In this document: one piece after another, positions 8,808-16,552 of the stretch
Position numbering within the stretch: the first letter of the stretch is position 1
Layout: the number at the start of each line of letters is the position of its first letter
From: Prevotella sp.
GTDB lineage: Bacteria; Bacteroidota; Bacteroidia; Bacteroidales; Bacteroidaceae
Assembly: GCA_017940545.1 (NCBI GenBank)
Contig: JAGAYI010000041.1
Location: 20,121 to 84,120, forward strand
Reading direction: 5' to 3'
DNA length: 64,000 bases
The notes under the pieces: model-generated
The model's database searches: none
What the model saw: only the letters and a program-made list of their open reading frames with translations
What the model was told of the DNA's origin: nothing
Made by a program: the position numbers and the translations under genes

Positions 8808-9208
8808 CTCCGGATTGCCTTATCTTTCCATTTCCTTGATAGGGTTGATGAAGAACAGCAGGAACTTGGGGTCCTGGTGCCAGTCTCGTCCTTATGCGTT
8901 AATGCAATAGTGGTGGAGGGGCTGTCTTTGAGCGAACTGATCATTCCTTCGCCCTTGTATCTGGTTTGTGCATCATTCAGTAAGTCCTTTGTTAATGGCT
9001 TGTTTGGCAACACTTCCACTACAAACGAGTCAGCCAACACCTCCTGAAGATGCAAGTCCAGCTCCTTTTTCAACTTCATTGCTTCTTGCTGCGTGAAGTT
9101 GTCGTATGGTTGCAGGTAGATAGAACCTTTCTTTATCTTCACCTGCTCCTTGTCTGAACAGGCAGCCAGCAACAATGCAATGATTATAAGACACAAATAC
9201 TGTTTCAT
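8720..9208 (-). pseudogene. Truncated archaemetzincin-like lipoprotein gene
   Basis: The open frame starts with a lipoprotein signal (LLLAACSDKEQ, cysteine about residue 17) and continues as an archaemetzincin-like metalloprotease N-terminus (SIYLQPYDNFTQQEA ... ISSLKDSPSTTIALTHKDE). After THKDE the sequence becomes serine-rich nonsense and runs into the 3' end of lpxB. The HExxH zinc site expected downstream is missing. In another frame the DNA just after the break reads DWHQDPKFLLFFINPIKEMER then stop, which looks like the tail of a different protein. The simplest reading is a deletion that joined a gene head to a foreign tail. The family call rests on memory of the ALTHKD context and is moderate. 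Confidence 0.55.
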
Positions 9209-9284
9209 CCTTTTATTCGGAGCTGAAAAATAAGATTACTTTGCAAAGATACCTTCTTTATTGTTTTCTCCAAAATATTGGGCT

Positions 9285-9302
9285 GCACTTTGTACAAAGT
9301 GC
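9285..9302. promoter_or_regulatory. 18-bp perfect palindrome, operator-like
   Basis: GCACTTTGTACAAAGTGC is its own reverse complement. It lies 5 bp from the left 47-bp direct repeat, upstream of the DUF4160 gene. This length and symmetry suit a dimeric HTH repressor such as the nearby XRE protein (inference). Confidence 0.5.
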
Positions 9303-9307
9303 CCCGA

Positions 9308-9354
9308 TTATTGTATGAAATGAATACAATTGTCAAACACAAGTAAGCCGAAAT
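9308..9354. repeat. 47-bp direct repeat, left copy
   Basis: Matches 10297-10343 at 45 of 47 positions in the same orientation. The pair encloses the DUF4160/DUF2442 genes and the XRE gene. Confidence 0.85.
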
Positions 9355-9370
9355 AGGCTTTGCAAAAAAA

Positions 9371-9385
9371 ATTTGGTTACCAAAT
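9371..9385. promoter_or_regulatory. Operator-like inverted repeat before DUF4160 gene
   Basis: ATTTGGT-T-ACCAAAT, 7-bp arms around one base, abutting one -7 box (TATCTTTG, 9385-9392) and upstream of another (TAACTTTG, 9412-9419). Suggests autoregulation of the small operon that follows. Confidence 0.4.
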
Positions 9386-9411
9386 ATCTTTGTCATTACA
9401 TTTATTTATTG

Positions 9412-9419
9412 TAACTTTG
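9412..9419 (+). promoter_or_regulatory. -7 promoter box of DUF4160/DUF2442 operon
   Basis: TAACTTTG followed by C, 18 bp before the ATG at 9437. Confidence 0.6.
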
Positions 9420-9436
9420 CAGACAAATTACAGATA

Positions 9437-9688
9437 ATGAGTCCAGTTTTCAGACGCGAGAGCGAATACACGTTCAAGATATATTCCAACGAGGAGGAAC
9501 GGATGCACATTCATGTGCTCTATGGTAGCCATGAAGCCAAATATTGGCTGGAGCCTTGTGTGGAATTAGCCAAGAACACGGGAATTCCCGAACACAAGTT
9601 GAATGAAATTAAGAAAATCGTAGAGAAATATGCAGACAGTTTCAAAGAACAATTCCGCCAACACATCGGTAAGCGTGTTGATGATTAA
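9437..9688 (+). CDS. DUF4160 domain-containing protein
   Basis: An 83-residue protein with the DUF4160 pattern: an N-terminal strand region (FKIYSNEEERMHIHVLYG), then EAKYWLEPCVELAKNTGIPEHKLNEIKKIV. DUF4160 proteins are small and typically paired with DUF2442 proteins in toxin-antitoxin-like operons; which partner would be toxic is not established. The stop overlaps the start of the DUF2442 gene by 8 bp, so translation is coupled. It lies inside the 47-bp direct repeats. Confidence 0.75.
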   Translation: MSPVFRRESEYTFKIYSNEEERMHIHVLYGSHEAKYWLEPCVELAKNTGIPEHKLNEIKKIVEKYADSFKEQFRQHIGKRVDD

Positions 9689-9920
9689 CGCTCAGGGCAT
9701 TATGCTCTCGGTGTTGGGTCACGACTATTTTTTGTCGTACAACCGCATCCCATGGATGCAGGATGCGCCTATCCGCAGCGTGTTAAATGTGCAGATGAGT
9801 GGTTCCGAGGCCATTGAGTGGCCCGACCTCGACGTCGACCTCGAAATCGACAGCCTTCGCCACCCCGAACGCTATCCGCTCGTCATCAAACGGAATGCGT
9901 TGGATTTCGTGGGGGTATAA
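9681..9920 (+). CDS. DUF2442 domain-containing protein
   Basis: A 79-residue DUF2442 protein starting MINAQGIMLSVLGHDYFLSYNRIPWMQDAPI, with the family's WPDLDVDLEIDSLRHPERYP near the C-terminus. The ATG at 9681 overlaps the last codons of the DUF4160 gene (ATGATTAA), which decides the start against a longer in-frame extension. Probable partner of DUF4160 in a small regulatory or toxin-antitoxin-like unit. Confidence 0.75.
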   Translation: MINAQGIMLSVLGHDYFLSYNRIPWMQDAPIRSVLNVQMSGSEAIEWPDLDVDLEIDSLRHPERYPLVIKRNALDFVGV

Positions 9921-10069
9921 GAAATTATAGATTAACAGAATCCCGACCTTCCCACACATTAGAGTGTACAGGGGAGGCTGGTGTGCACTTATTTTTGATA
10001 AAACCAGTCCCTGCTATTTCTTTGTTGGGTTAACTTCTTAATCCTTGTTCTTAAGCCGTTCCTTGTAAG

Positions 10070-10318
10070 TTATAGGATATAGAAAATGTGTTGATCCTGA
10101 GTCTTACATCTGTTTAATATCTCCAGATGATTTGAGAAAGTCGTCAGGAGGAGTATTGGCGGTAATTGTAGGGAGGTCGCCTTACCATTCTCAACAGAAC
10201 TGATGGTAAACACAGACACTCCTGCCGCATCTGCAAGTTCGGCCTGTTTCATATTCTTTTCAATTCTCAGTTCCTTCAACTTAGAACCAATCTGCCTTAT
10301 TGTACGAAATGAATCCAA
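10070..10318 (-). CDS. XRE-family HTH protein, possibly decayed
   Basis: An 82-residue frame with a clear helix-turn-helix (IGSKLKELRIEKNMKQAELADAAGVSVFTISSVENGK), as in HipB/HigA-type antitoxin repressors. The usual C-terminal helix is degenerate (ATSLQLPPILLLTTFSNHLEILN) and no toxin partner follows. No ATG is available: the only start is a TTG lying inside the right 47-bp repeat, so the native 5' end may have been lost. Could be a stand-alone regulator or a remnant. Confidence 0.5.
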   Translation of the reverse strand: MDSFRTIRQIGSKLKELRIEKNMKQAELADAAGVSVFTISSVENGKATSLQLPPILLLTTFSNHLEILNRCKTQDQHIFYIL

Positions 10319-10343
10319 TTGTCAAACACAAGTAAGCCGAAAT
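10297..10343. repeat. 47-bp direct repeat, right copy
   Basis: Pairs with 9308-9354 (two mismatches). It covers the 5' end of the XRE frame and ends 6 bp before the stop codon of the DUF4153 gene. Confidence 0.85.
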
Positions 10344-10349
10344 GTCTCA

Positions 10350-12017
10350 TTATTTGATACGTTCGTTCGGGTCGAAGCCTTGCTTATTACGTTTTTTCTT
10401 GAACAATTGGAAATCGTAGCATCTGACATCTGTAACAACGGTATCTCCGATGCAAATGTTTTGTAGTACCAGCATCAGGGAGTCGTTACGATAGGTAAGC
10501 AGTTGCTCGGGATGATGCAGGAGCATTGTGTCCTGTCTGATGATGGTGGTTATAGGGTATTCGAGAACCACAGCGTCCCCTTTCTTAATGGTCACTTTCT
10601 TGTTGGTAAAGTTACAGTCATACTCTCCTTCAGGAAGCGTGATAGTATATTCGTCCAAATCAACAGGTTTCTTCCTTTCATACCAGTTGCCACGATCAAA
10701 CGTGTTTTTGGAATTGTTGTAATTGAAGTCGAATTCCGTGTGACTCCAATCTCCGTATAGCTTATTGAACTCGTCGGTTCCGATTCCCTTGCGGACATAA
10801 TATATAACACTACTGACATCTTTGTATTTTTCGCACAACAGACTATCTTGCTTGATACGTCTTATGTCTATTTCATCGTTTAGTTTGCCCGTCTTGGCAT
10901 CTGTCAACTTCATTTCGCTGATGAGTTGGGTGAGTCGCTGCTTCTGGCAACTCAGTCCGATGCTCTTGGCTGAAATTCCAGGTATGTAGGTGAAGAGGGT
11001 GATAGCAGCACCAAAGATGAGGGCCATGAGCTGGTACTTACGTGTATGTTCCTTCCAAAGCATCAGCACGAAGAGCGTCATCAGCACACCAGCTACCATC
11101 AGGTAGAAACGGCTCTCGGTGAAACTATAGAGACGGATACGGTAAATGGAGCCAATCCAATACATAATGAGCGGCGGAATAGCTATCAGCGTAAAGTAAC
11201 GATAGAACCAGTCGTAGTATCGCTTAGAGAGAATCGACTGAGCCATGCGGCCTACGAGTGCCACGGTGATAAATCCCATTACCATCCATGCAACGCCGCC
11301 CTTGGGCAAGTTCCATTCGAAGACTATCTTAATAAAATAGGTATAGAGAATAACTGTATAGATGATGACGGCTGGTGAAAGGATGAAATTGAGAATGAGC
11401 CGTAGCACCTTGAAGGGTTCGGTAACCTCGTCCTCGTTCTGACGAATCAGGGTACAGCATATCTGTGGAGCCAGCACGAACCAGATGAACTGGGTAATAT
11501 GCTCGTAGAAATGGTTAGGCTCGTCAATGCCGAAGATGTAGAAGAACGATGCCATGATGGCCATTACTGCCATATAGAGGATACCCGAGATAAGCTGTCC
11601 GAAGAACAGCTGCGTGACCACATGCAGGGCATGGGCCGCAAACGAACGGTTGTCCATCCGCCTGTTGCCGATAATAAGCAGGATGGCAGCAAGGACATAA
11701 GTAAACGCGAAACCGTAAGTCCACAGGAAGGGCTTCAAATTAAGTGCCATCATGGGCAGGAAGAGGAAGAACGAGGCGAGATAAGCCCAACGATTGACAC
11801 GATTGAGCCAGAAAGTCAATGCCATCAGCGGCACAAAGAACCAAAGAATATCACCATTAACTGCACTTACAAACTCTCCAACCTTCTCACTCCATTCGCG
11901 ACTCTCACTATTCCAAACGGCAATGATAAAGAACACAACTCCCAGAGCTAACTCAACAGGGAACCGCCGTGGGCTCCGCAGCAACTGCTGCAATAATGAT
12001 TTCAGCTTTGTATTCAT
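10350..12017 (-). CDS. DUF4153 domain-containing membrane protein
   Basis: A 555-residue integral membrane protein. The first 370 or so residues contain about ten hydrophobic spans (for example FPVELALGVVFFIIAVW, ILWFFVPLMALTFWL, FAFTYVLAAILLIIG). The remaining 180 residues are a soluble, charged domain with YYVRKGIGTDEFNKLYG and YTITLPEGEYDCNF. It matches DUF4153, a Bacteroidota-rich family of unknown function. It is monocistronic, with a -7 box at 12048-12055. No catalytic motif is recognised. Confidence 0.8.
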   Translation of the reverse strand: MNTKLKSLLQQLLRSPRRFPVELALGVVFFIIAVWNSESREWSEKVGEFVSAVNGDILWFFVPLMALTFWLNRVNRWAYLASFFLFLPMMALNLKPFLWTYGFAFTYVLAAILLIIGNRRMDNRSFAAHALHVVTQLFFGQLISGILYMAVMAIMASFFYIFGIDEPNHFYEHITQFIWFVLAPQICCTLIRQNEDEVTEPFKVLRLILNFILSPAVIIYTVILYTYFIKIVFEWNLPKGGVAWMVMGFITVALVGRMAQSILSKRYYDWFYRYFTLIAIPPLIMYWIGSIYRIRLYSFTESRFYLMVAGVLMTLFVLMLWKEHTRKYQLMALIFGAAITLFTYIPGISAKSIGLSCQKQRLTQLISEMKLTDAKTGKLNDEIDIRRIKQDSLLCEKYKDVSSVIYYVRKGIGTDEFNKLYGDWSHTEFDFNYNNSKNTFDRGNWYERKKPVDLDEYTITLPEGEYDCNFTNKKVTIKKGDAVVLEYPITTIIRQDTMLLHHPEQLLTYRNDSLMLVLQNICIGDTVVTDVRCYDFQLFKKKRNKQGFDPNERIK

Positions 12018-12047
12018 CCTATCTGTGTTTAATCAAAAAAGACGGAG

Positions 12048-12055
12048 CAAAGATA
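12048..12055 (-). promoter_or_regulatory. -7 promoter box of DUF4153 gene
   Basis: TATCTTTG on the minus strand followed by C, 31 bp before the ATG. Confidence 0.6.
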
Positions 12056-12116
12056 GTGAAAAACGAATTAAAAACAAAATATAATTCGATTTTTTATTTT
12101 TGTGATGTTATAGCCC

Positions 12117-12920
12117 TTATAGCGATTCTGCCATTAGATCCTTGCGTCCAATGAGGCTGAAAATGGTTATTTCATTGTCTTCATTGAGGATTCGAAGCGT
12201 GCGAAGTACCTCATTGAGTGTGGAGCCACTGGTGGTTACATCGTCAATAACTAACACATTTTGCTGACGAACCATAGAACAGAGCGTCTGCTCTTCTTCT
12301 GATTCAAATCTTAAGAAATTCATGATATACGGACGTAGCCTGCTCTTTTTCACATCCTTGGCGATTGTGAAATAATCTTTGTTGTGAATTATTTCAAGCA
12401 TAGCATTGATGGAACTCTTTGCCTGCTCTTTAGCCGCCTGTGTATAACGAGGCATTCCATTCTCCAGAATGTCATCGAGATATTGTTTCTCGTAAGCGTT
12501 CATGTCGAATGAAATATTTGAAGGAAGAGCTTTCACTAAAGTCATCTTGTATAACATCGGCTGTGCGAATCGATAGATATAGCGGAGCATATACTGGTTC
12601 ACCTTACTCTTTGACTCTGGCATAACAACGATGTCATAGTTGTAGAGATTAATTTTTTTGTGAAGATTATCAACAGCTTTTTTTATAAAGGTTGTCAATT
12701 CAGGCGTGTTTTGCAGGTCATCGGTGAACTTTACGTATTTTATAAATGCTGTACGTACATGACTTTCTACTTGATCAGAAAACTCATAGCCATAATAGAA
12801 GCATTTGCCGAAAGCCTCTACTAGATATCCATCGCCAGTAAGACTGACAATGTCCTCAACATTATCGTGCTCGAAATCGAACACAAATTTCTTCTCTGTG
12901 TCGTCGAATGTTACCCCCAT
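12117..12920 (-). CDS. Phosphoribosyltransferase-domain protein
   Basis: A 267-residue protein whose C-terminal third holds a type I PRTase PRPP-binding loop, VLVIDDVTTSGSTLNEVLRTL, near residues 222-242. The N-terminal two thirds (acidic, with GYLVEAFGKCFYYGYEF and YDIVVMPESKSKVNQYMLRYI) has no clear family. Such proteins may be ComF-like or nucleotide salvage enzymes; the substrate cannot be told from sequence. The gene is AT-richer than its neighbours and carries its own promoter (12940-12947), compatible with acquisition. Medium confidence on function. Confidence 0.65.
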   Translation of the reverse strand: MGVTFDDTEKKFVFDFEHDNVEDIVSLTGDGYLVEAFGKCFYYGYEFSDQVESHVRTAFIKYVKFTDDLQNTPELTTFIKKAVDNLHKKINLYNYDIVVMPESKSKVNQYMLRYIYRFAQPMLYKMTLVKALPSNISFDMNAYEKQYLDDILENGMPRYTQAAKEQAKSSINAMLEIIHNKDYFTIAKDVKKSRLRPYIMNFLRFESEEEQTLCSMVRQQNVLVIDDVTTSGSTLNEVLRTLRILNEDNEITIFSLIGRKDLMAESL

Positions 12921-12939
12921 ATCATTGACATTTATTCTG

Positions 12940-12947
12940 CAAAGATA
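12940..12947 (-). promoter_or_regulatory. -7 promoter box of PRTase gene
   Basis: TATCTTTG followed by C on the minus strand, 20 bp before the ATG. Confidence 0.6.
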
Positions 12948-12977
12948 AGAAATGTTTTTGGAAAAAACAAGAAATCA

Positions 12978-13014
12978 GGCGGATATTTCATCGTGATTGT
13001 ATGAAATGTCCGCC
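12978..13014. other. Hairpin between divergent promoters
   Basis: GGCGGA and ATTTCAT arms pair with ATGAAAT and TCCGCC around a 9-nt loop, followed by TTTCTTTG. It looks like a terminator but no gene ends here; it may be an operator or a mobile hairpin. Confidence 0.45.
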
Positions 13015-13041
13015 TTTCTTTGTTATCTCGTAAATAATAGT

Positions 13042-13049
13042 TATCTTTG
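13042..13049 (+). promoter_or_regulatory. -7 promoter box of DUF6078 gene
   Basis: TATCTTTG followed by CACC, leaving a 5' leader of about 60 nt before the ATG at 13115. Confidence 0.6.
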
Positions 13050-13114
13050 CACCGCATAATGCAGGACAGGTGATGATACTCTTCTGAGTGATTAATAACT
13101 AAAAATCAGATACA

Positions 13115-13555
13115 ATGGAAGAAAAGAAACTGACTTTCTTTGATGCCCCCAAGGGATACGATTTGTGTTTCAACAGTGAATGCAGTCGTCGTAATGAGTG
13201 TATGCACTATCATATCGGGACGTTGGTGCCGCCTCACAAGGAGGGCGGCCCTGCTGTCTATCCTGCTGCATGGAAAAGCGGCAAATGTACCCGGTTTCAT
13301 GAGAAGAAACTCGTGAGAATGGCATGGGGATTCAATGGCCTCTACAAGAATCTGACGAAGCATGAGGCAACCGAAGCACGCCAGCAGGTGAGGTGGTACT
13401 TCAATATGGGCAAGGGCGAGTACTACCGCTATCACAATGGACAGAAATGGCTTACGCCTCAGCAGCAGGAGGATATTCGTAAGCTCGTTGCGCTGTATGG
13501 AAGCCTGGAGGGTGCAGAGTTCGACCATTACGTCATTGCGTACGACTTTACATGA
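13115..13555 (+). CDS. DUF6078 family protein
   Basis: A 146-residue protein with a cysteine-rich N-terminus (YDLCFNSECSRRNECMHYH) that could bind a metal, then CTRFHEKKLVRMAWGFNGLY and RQQVRWYFNMGKGEYYRYHNGQKWLTPQQQ. This is the DUF6078 pattern found across Bacteroidales, function unknown. It has its own promoter. A cluster of GGTCCCA hairpins follows its stop. No signal peptide or membrane span, so cytoplasmic. Confidence 0.75.
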   Translation: MEEKKLTFFDAPKGYDLCFNSECSRRNECMHYHIGTLVPPHKEGGPAVYPAAWKSGKCTRFHEKKLVRMAWGFNGLYKNLTKHEATEARQQVRWYFNMGKGEYYRYHNGQKWLTPQQQEDIRKLVALYGSLEGAEFDHYVIAYDFT

Positions 13556-13589
13556 TAGTTTGTTAAGGACAACTGGAAGGATGTTCACT

Positions 13590-13674
13590 CAGTCCCACGG
13601 CGGAACCGTTTTGGTCCCACCGTGGGACTAAAACGGTCCCAGCATGGGACCAAAACGGTCCCACCGTGGGACCG
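13590..13674. repeat. Tandem palindromes GGTCCCAN(2-3)TGGGACC
   Basis: Three successive small palindromes built on GGTCCCACCGTGGGAC, separated by AAAAC, plus a degenerate first half. They lie between convergent genes (DUF6078 and the CDF transporter) and look like a REP-type intergenic repeat. They may also terminate transcription. Confidence 0.7.
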
Positions 13675-13688
13675 AATTGCAATTTCAG

Positions 13689-14570
13689 CTATTTTGGCTC
13701 CACATGTACGGCTACGTGGGTGTCCTGTCCGTAGTGGCTTTTGAGCAGGTCTTCTACGGCGGATGCTTTGTCGTGGGCTTCGCGCAGGGTGATGTCACCG
13801 TCCACGAGGATGTGCAGCTCGATGGCATAGTGGTTGCCGATGCGGCGGGTGCGCAGGTCGTGGGGCTCTTCTACGTCGGGGACTGAGGCGACCAACTGGA
13901 GAATCTCTTTTTCTACTTCGTCCGGCAACGACTGTTCCATGAGATCGCCAATGCCATCGCGCAACAGATGGACGGATACCTTTACGATGAAGGCTCCGAC
14001 GACCAAGGATGCCAGCGGGTCGAGCACCGTCCAACGCTGCCCCAGGAAGATGGCGCCGCCGATGCCAAGGGCCGTACCGACGGACGATAGGGCGTCGCTG
14101 CGGTGATGCCATGCATTGGCCTCTACGACAGGCGACTGCAGCTGGCGGGCCTTGATGATGGAGTAGCGATAGACGGCTTCCTTAAACACGATAGACAAGA
14201 GGGCTGCCCAGAGTGCCAGCATGCCGGGAGCCTCCAGACGTCCGCCGTTGAGCCATGTGGCAATCTTGGTGGCTCCGCCATACAGAATCCAGATGGCGAC
14301 GGCCAGGAGTGCCACGCCGATGAGTGTCAGGGCCAGCGTCTCGTACTTGCCATGACCATATTCATGCGACTTGTCCTGGGGTTTGCCGCTGATGCGGACA
14401 AAGGCCAGCACGATGATGTCGGTGATGAAGTCGGAGAGCGAATGGACGGCATCGGCTATCATGGCGGCACTGTTTCCCATGATGCCGGCAACAAACTTGA
14501 ACGCCACCAGAATGACGTTCACGGCACCTCCGACAAGCGTTACCTTGTATATCTCCTTGTTTCTTTCCAC
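13689..14570 (-). CDS. Cation diffusion facilitator family transporter
   Basis: A 293-residue CDF metal/proton antiporter. It has six predicted spans with the family's metal sites: AAMIADAVHSLSDFITD in TM2 and ANAWHHRSDALSSVGTALG in TM5. A cytoplasmic C-terminal domain follows, with HDLRTRRIGNHYAIELHILVD and VHVEPK. Likely exports zinc, iron or manganese; the HSLSD/HHRSD pairing does not settle which. It lies just downstream of the GH5 gene on the same strand (41 bp). Confidence 0.9.
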   Translation of the reverse strand: MERNKEIYKVTLVGGAVNVILVAFKFVAGIMGNSAAMIADAVHSLSDFITDIIVLAFVRISGKPQDKSHEYGHGKYETLALTLIGVALLAVAIWILYGGATKIATWLNGGRLEAPGMLALWAALLSIVFKEAVYRYSIIKARQLQSPVVEANAWHHRSDALSSVGTALGIGGAIFLGQRWTVLDPLASLVVGAFIVKVSVHLLRDGIGDLMEQSLPDEVEKEILQLVASVPDVEEPHDLRTRRIGNHYAIELHILVDGDITLREAHDKASAVEDLLKSHYGQDTHVAVHVEPK

Positions 14571-14611
14571 GTTCCGGAAAAAATGATTAGATAAAAGAAG
14601 CCACTCGCGAC

Positions 14612-15592
14612 TTACCGGTTATACTTTGTCAGCAGGTTTTTGACGATATGGCCGCCGCGCTTGATGACGTCGTCAGGCCACGGGCCGCCTGGTGTGGCGC
14701 GGGGAAGGAGCATGGAGCACGACTCGTTCTTGTCACTGACCGACCAGAACACCCAGCTGATGCGCAGCTCCTCCATGAGGTCAACCCACTTCTGCGTCTC
14801 CTCCTCATTGATTTCACCGTCGCCGGAGGCTTCGGTCACGCCGCACTCCGAGACGAAGATGGGGATGCGCTTGGCAGCCTCACGCATACGGTCGCGGAGA
14901 TAGTCCTTGTGGGTGGAGGCATAGAAATGCAGGGTATAGGCCACATTTGAAACCCCCGTGAGCGGACTCTCTGCCACGAGGTGCACATCCTGGTCCCAAT
15001 GCGGGCAGCCCATGAGGATGATGTTGTCGGGGTCGTACTTGCGAATCTCTCGTATGACGGTCTGGGCATACTGCTTCAGGTCGTCCCACGAGTCTTCGAC
15101 GGGCTCGTTGTAGAGTTCGTAGATGACGTGCGGATGCTTGCCGTACTTCTTGGCCATCTCGCCAAAGAACTTGGTAGCTTCGGCAGTCAGGAACTTATGG
15201 GAGTGCCAGTCGATGATGACATAAACGTCTTCCTTGATGGCAGCCTCGATGACCGGCGTCATGCATTGCATGGCAAACTCGGGGTTTTCCAGATAGTTGT
15301 CCTCAATCATGATGCCCATGGCAGCGCGTACAACGTTGGCATGCCAGTCGCGATGCAGCGTGCGGACAGCCTTCTTGTTGTAGAAACGTGGCCAAAGGTT
15401 ATGCCACCCGAGACTGATGCCGCGCAGGGTGACGGGTTGTCCCTGCTGGTCGCAGAGCTGCGTGCCGATGACTTGCAGCTGACCCCAGCGTTTCACGGGA
15501 GCCTCTTGTGCAGCTGCGCTGCTAAATGCTAACTGACAAATGATAAATGATAAACCTATCAGAAGTCTTTTGTTAATGTTGGTAATCATCAT
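14612..15592 (-). CDS. Secreted GH5 family glycoside hydrolase (cellulase-type)
   Basis: A 326-residue exported enzyme with signal peptide ending SSAAAQ. The GH5 TIM barrel shows TLRGISLGWHNLWP, VVRAAMGI, IIDWHSH, the acid/base glutamate E163 in YELYNEP, HFYAST and the nucleophile E249 in FVSECGVTEASG. The pattern is closest to GH5_2 endo-beta-1,4-glucanases; specificity is inferred. It has no accessory binding module and none of the C-terminal secretion tail seen in other secreted proteins here. It sits between cdsA and the CDF gene, an odd neighbourhood for a glycanase; the gap to cdsA holds a short repeat. Confidence 0.88.
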   Translation of the reverse strand: MMITNINKRLLIGLSFIICQLAFSSAAAQEAPVKRWGQLQVIGTQLCDQQGQPVTLRGISLGWHNLWPRFYNKKAVRTLHRDWHANVVRAAMGIMIEDNYLENPEFAMQCMTPVIEAAIKEDVYVIIDWHSHKFLTAEATKFFGEMAKKYGKHPHVIYELYNEPVEDSWDDLKQYAQTVIREIRKYDPDNIILMGCPHWDQDVHLVAESPLTGVSNVAYTLHFYASTHKDYLRDRMREAAKRIPIFVSECGVTEASGDGEINEEETQKWVDLMEELRISWVFWSVSDKNESCSMLLPRATPGGPWPDDVIKRGGHIVKNLLTKYNR

Positions 15593-15599
15593 CTTTATA

Positions 15600-15650
15600 T
15601 TCTAACGTTTCCTCTAACGTTTCCTCTAACTTCCTCTAACTTCTTCTAAC
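15600..15650. repeat. Short tandem repeat CGTTTCCTCTAA
   Basis: Two units of about 12 bp (ACGTTTCCTCTA) followed by degenerate CTTCCTCTAA units fill the GH5-cdsA gap. Confidence 0.6.
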
Positions 15651-16538
15651 TTAAAACAGCGTGAGTGTATAAAGGTAGATGACGGCAGCGGGAATGGCCA
15701 GCAACGAAGAGTCGAAGCGGTCGAGCATGCCACCGTGACCGGGCAGGATGTTGCCCGAATCCTTGATGCCCAGGGTGCGCTTGAAGAGGCTTTCCACGAG
15801 GTCGCCCCAGGTGCCGAAGACCACTATTGTCAGACTTAGTCCAAGCCATTCTGCCAAGGGGAGTATGGCCTGTCCTGTGTGGTCAGGGTCTAACAGGAAG
15901 TAGTGGATGGCCCACGCTACGAGCAGTACCACAACGGCACCGCCGATGCTGCCTTCCCACGACTTGCCTGGCGAGATGCGCGGGAACAGCTTATGACGGC
16001 CTAAGAGCGAGCCGACGCAGTAGGCTCCCGTATCGTTGAGCCAGAGACAGACGAAGACAGAGAGTGGCAGGATGGTGTTGAACATGACGCGTCCGTCGGG
16101 TGTGGCGGTAAATGCCAGCACGTTGATGAGCGAGAAGGGCAGGGCGATGTACATCTGTGACAGCATGGTGTAGGCCCAGTTGTTAATGGGGTCGGGCTGT
16201 TTGCCGTACAGTTCAGCCACCAACAGATAGACCACCGTGACCAGGTAGGGTATGAACACCATCGACTTGGCGCTGCCGCCATAGACGTCGCTACAGAAAT
16301 AGGCTACAGCGAAGAAGAAATAGACACCTGCCACCGTGCAGATGAAACGGTTGACGGTGACGTGAACGGGTGCCTCGTCGTCGTTGCCACGTTGGTTGAC
16401 CAGTCCCGTGAACTCCCAGACGGTGAGTCCGGTGACGAGGGCGAACAACAGTACCATGGCCCGTGGGTCAAGGAAACAGGTGACAACGATGGCTACAAAC
16501 AGGATGCCTGTAATGGCGCGGATGAGAAAGTTCTTCAT
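15651..16538 (-). CDS. cdsA: Phosphatidate cytidylyltransferase
   Basis: A 295-residue multi-span membrane enzyme that makes CDP-diacylglycerol for phospholipid synthesis. The family signature is visible near the middle: DTGAYCVGSLLGRHKLFPRISPGKSWEGSIGG. The C-terminus has GDLVESLFKRTLGIKDSGNILPGHGGMLDRFDS, also diagnostic. It starts 14 bp after the ftsH stop, so rsfS-ftsH-cdsA are one unit, a conserved Bacteroidota order. Confidence 0.96.
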   Translation of the reverse strand: MKNFLIRAITGILFVAIVVTCFLDPRAMVLLFALVTGLTVWEFTGLVNQRGNDDEAPVHVTVNRFICTVAGVYFFFAVAYFCSDVYGGSAKSMVFIPYLVTVVYLLVAELYGKQPDPINNWAYTMLSQMYIALPFSLINVLAFTATPDGRVMFNTILPLSVFVCLWLNDTGAYCVGSLLGRHKLFPRISPGKSWEGSIGGAVVVLLVAWAIHYFLLDPDHTGQAILPLAEWLGLSLTIVVFGTWGDLVESLFKRTLGIKDSGNILPGHGGMLDRFDSSLLAIPAAVIYLYTLTLF

Positions 16539-16552
16539 AGGCTTTACTCTTT

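Noticed and set aside
12978-13014. Terminator of an upstream gene
   Set aside because: No gene ends there; both flanking genes start nearby, so it was listed only as a hairpin.
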